Below are positions 62,868-64,000 of a DNA stretch of 64,000 bases, piece after piece. Within the stretch, counting starts at the first letter, position 1; each line of letters starts with the position of its first letter. Source of the stretch: Myxococcota bacterium (lineage in GTDB: Bacteria > Myxococcota > XYA12-FULL-58-9 > JALHOP01); assembly GCA_022842935.1 (NCBI GenBank), contig JALHOP010000013.1, positions 1 through 64,000 on the forward strand, written 5' to 3'. The notes beneath the pieces are model-generated. The model did not search any database, was not told the DNA's origin, and saw only the letters and a program-made list of their open reading frames with translations. A program made the translations under genes and the position numbers.

Positions 62868-64000
62868 GAGCATTGCTACGCATCTTCTTCGTCACGGTCG
62901 TCGCCGCCCTCTGCAGCCAAACCGCTGGAGCAGCCGACGCCGTTCTGGTGACCGCCCCGCGTGGCGTCTCCGCGAAGCTCGGCACGACCTTCGTCGACAC
63001 CGTAAAAAGGGGAGTGCCCGGCAAGATCATCAAGGGGCCGTCGCTCAAAGTCACCAAGATGAATGACCGCGTGCAGGCGCTGACGCAGGCCTGCGCCGCC
63101 AAGCGCACCGGCTTTGCGGTCGACGCGGGGGTCGACAAGAAGAAACTGAGCGTCATCGTCATCTCGGCCAATGGCGACCTGGTGTTCGAGAAGACGAGCA
63201 GCTTTCCCAAGGCACCCGCCAAGCAGAAGGCAGCGCTCGCGAGCGCTGGGCGTGAAGCCGCCGCCGCCATCAAGGCCTCCGCGCCGGTCGCCGACCCAAC
63301 CCCAGCCGCCAGTATGCCGACCGCGCCGACGGACACTGCTGCGGCCACGCCGCCCAGCGATGGTGCTGCAACCGCCGACCCGTTCGCGTCTGGTGCCGCC
63401 CCCCCGTGGATGGCGACCTCACCGACCACCCCTAAGAGTGCTCAGCCCCTGCCGAGCACGCAGACGCAAACCACGAGCGAAGTCGAGGCAGCGGCGGTGG
63501 CGAGCGAGCCCACCAAGAGCAAGTCGAAGCGTGACGGGGGCGGTCGAGGTGACTTCCGTATCGCCTTCGGAGCGATTGGAGGCGGCTCTGGCTACAAGGA
63601 GAGCATCGACACCTCGCGTGACCAAGGCGATCGCGACGTCAAAATCTCCATGGCTCCACACTTCGGAGGCCAGCTCGAGCTCGAGCACGCTGTGGGCTTC
63701 CGGCTGACGGCCCAGGTCGCCAAGCAGAAGGCGACGCTGCAGCCGGACATCACCGACCCACAAGACATCGACATCGATCAGCTGATGGCCTCCGGCCGCA
63801 TGTCGCTTGCCCTCACCGACGGCGATCTGCCTGTCGCCTTGGCGATTGGAGGCGGCTACGAGAAGCTCGACGCGACCGGCCAGCCCGATATCCTCTGGGT
63901 GCCTTCGAGCAAGCTCATCGGCACCTTCGTCGGCGTAACCCTCTCGTCCGGGGACCTTACGACGGTGGGCCTCACGTTCGAAGGCGGCGCTGGCGTCGTC
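62864..64000 (+). CDS. exported protein with C-terminal beta-barrel, partial at right edge
   Basis: An ATG at 62864 overlaps the rlmB stop (ATGA), and the frame is open for 379 codons to the window edge, so the 3' end is missing. The N-terminus is a signal peptide (LRIFFVTVVAALCSQTAGA before ADAV). A small domain follows (~25-130; KLSVIVISANGDLVFEK), then a Pro/Ala/Thr-rich linker (~140-215), then strands (DFRIAFGAIGGGSGYKE, LELEHAVGFRLTAQVA, VALAIGGGYEKLD) that look like the start of an outer-membrane barrel. The periplasmic part resembles no family I know. Function unknown. Confidence 0.8.
   Translation, partial: MRALLRIFFVTVVAALCSQTAGAADAVLVTAPRGVSAKLGTTFVDTVKRGVPGKIIKGPSLKVTKMNDRVQALTQACAAKRTGFAVDAGVDKKKLSVIVISANGDLVFEKTSSFPKAPAKQKAALASAGREAAAAIKASAPVADPTPAASMPTAPTDTAAATPPSDGAATADPFASGAAPPWMATSPTTPKSAQPLPSTQTQTTSEVEAAAVASEPTKSKSKRDGGGRGDFRIAFGAIGGGSGYKESIDTSRDQGDRDVKISMAPHFGGQLELEHAVGFRLTAQVAKQKATLQPDITDPQDIDIDQLMASGRMSLALTDGDLPVALAIGGGYEKLDATGQPDILWVPSSKLIGTFVGVTLSSGDLTTVGLTFEGGAGVV

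Noticed and set aside
1-64000. Mobile elements, CRISPR arrays, rRNA and tRNA genes
   Set aside because: I looked for transposase motifs, terminal inverted repeats, regularly spaced repeats and tRNA/rRNA core sequences and found none I could support.

Overview
The window is high-GC DNA with dense, often overlapping genes. It carries no mobile element, CRISPR array, rRNA or tRNA that I can see. Many secreted or lipid-anchored proteins, large hybrid histidine kinases, a eukaryote-like Ser/Thr kinase with PEGA-type repeats, DUF4388-like regulators, and frequent GTG/TTG starts all suggest a myxobacterium-like member of the Myxococcota. That placement is inference from gene content; no rRNA is present to confirm it.

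Left third (1-27580): a truncated Pro/Val-rich protein; thiolase; gltX; a lipoprotein and a PhnD-type binding protein; dapA-lysA; a large outer-membrane barrel; a patatin; dnaK with a sigma-70-like promoter; a methyltransferase; an orphan RND adaptor; two convergent paralogous lytic-transglycosylase-like proteins without signal peptides; a Ser/Thr kinase; a cyclopropane-fatty-acid-synthase-like enzyme behind a terminator-like leader; a kinase-like protein whose phospho-acceptor His is Asp; and a leftward run of BtuF-like protein, tmk, a CinA-like protein and a Cys-rich lipoprotein.

Middle (27625-49204): a rightward envelope operon (CPBP protease, a TPR/membrane protein that seems to start at CTG, an Omp85-like barrel, and a lipoprotein with protein-kinase-like motifs). 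It is followed by a leftward five-gene run that combines a DNA-binding response regulator, a ThDP enzyme, a KAS III-like protein lacking its catalytic Cys, a 1026-residue double hybrid kinase and a receiver-kinase. Then come asnS, three envelope genes, dapF, an S33-type hydrolase and a NatAB-like ABC exporter.

Right (49380-64000): two regulators with degenerate signalling domains, a duplicated-repeat protein and its neighbour, an FHA protein, an acyl-CoA dehydrogenase, a PP2C phosphatase and an alpha/beta hydrolase. They are followed by a compact bacterial microcompartment (BMC) satellite locus: two EutN/CcmL pentamer genes, a class II aldolase, and a DeoC aldolase with an N-terminal encapsulation-type helix and a four-Cys motif. 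This locus runs without a gap into a GDPD lipoprotein, pyrF, an rlmB-like methyltransferase and a truncated envelope protein. The two aldolases would each release a short aldehyde inside a protein shell; the hexamer shell genes and the aldehyde-processing enzymes must lie elsewhere.

The strongest candidates for undescribed biology are the BMC satellite, the ThDP/KAS III/sensor-kinase operon and the exported kinase-like lipoprotein.
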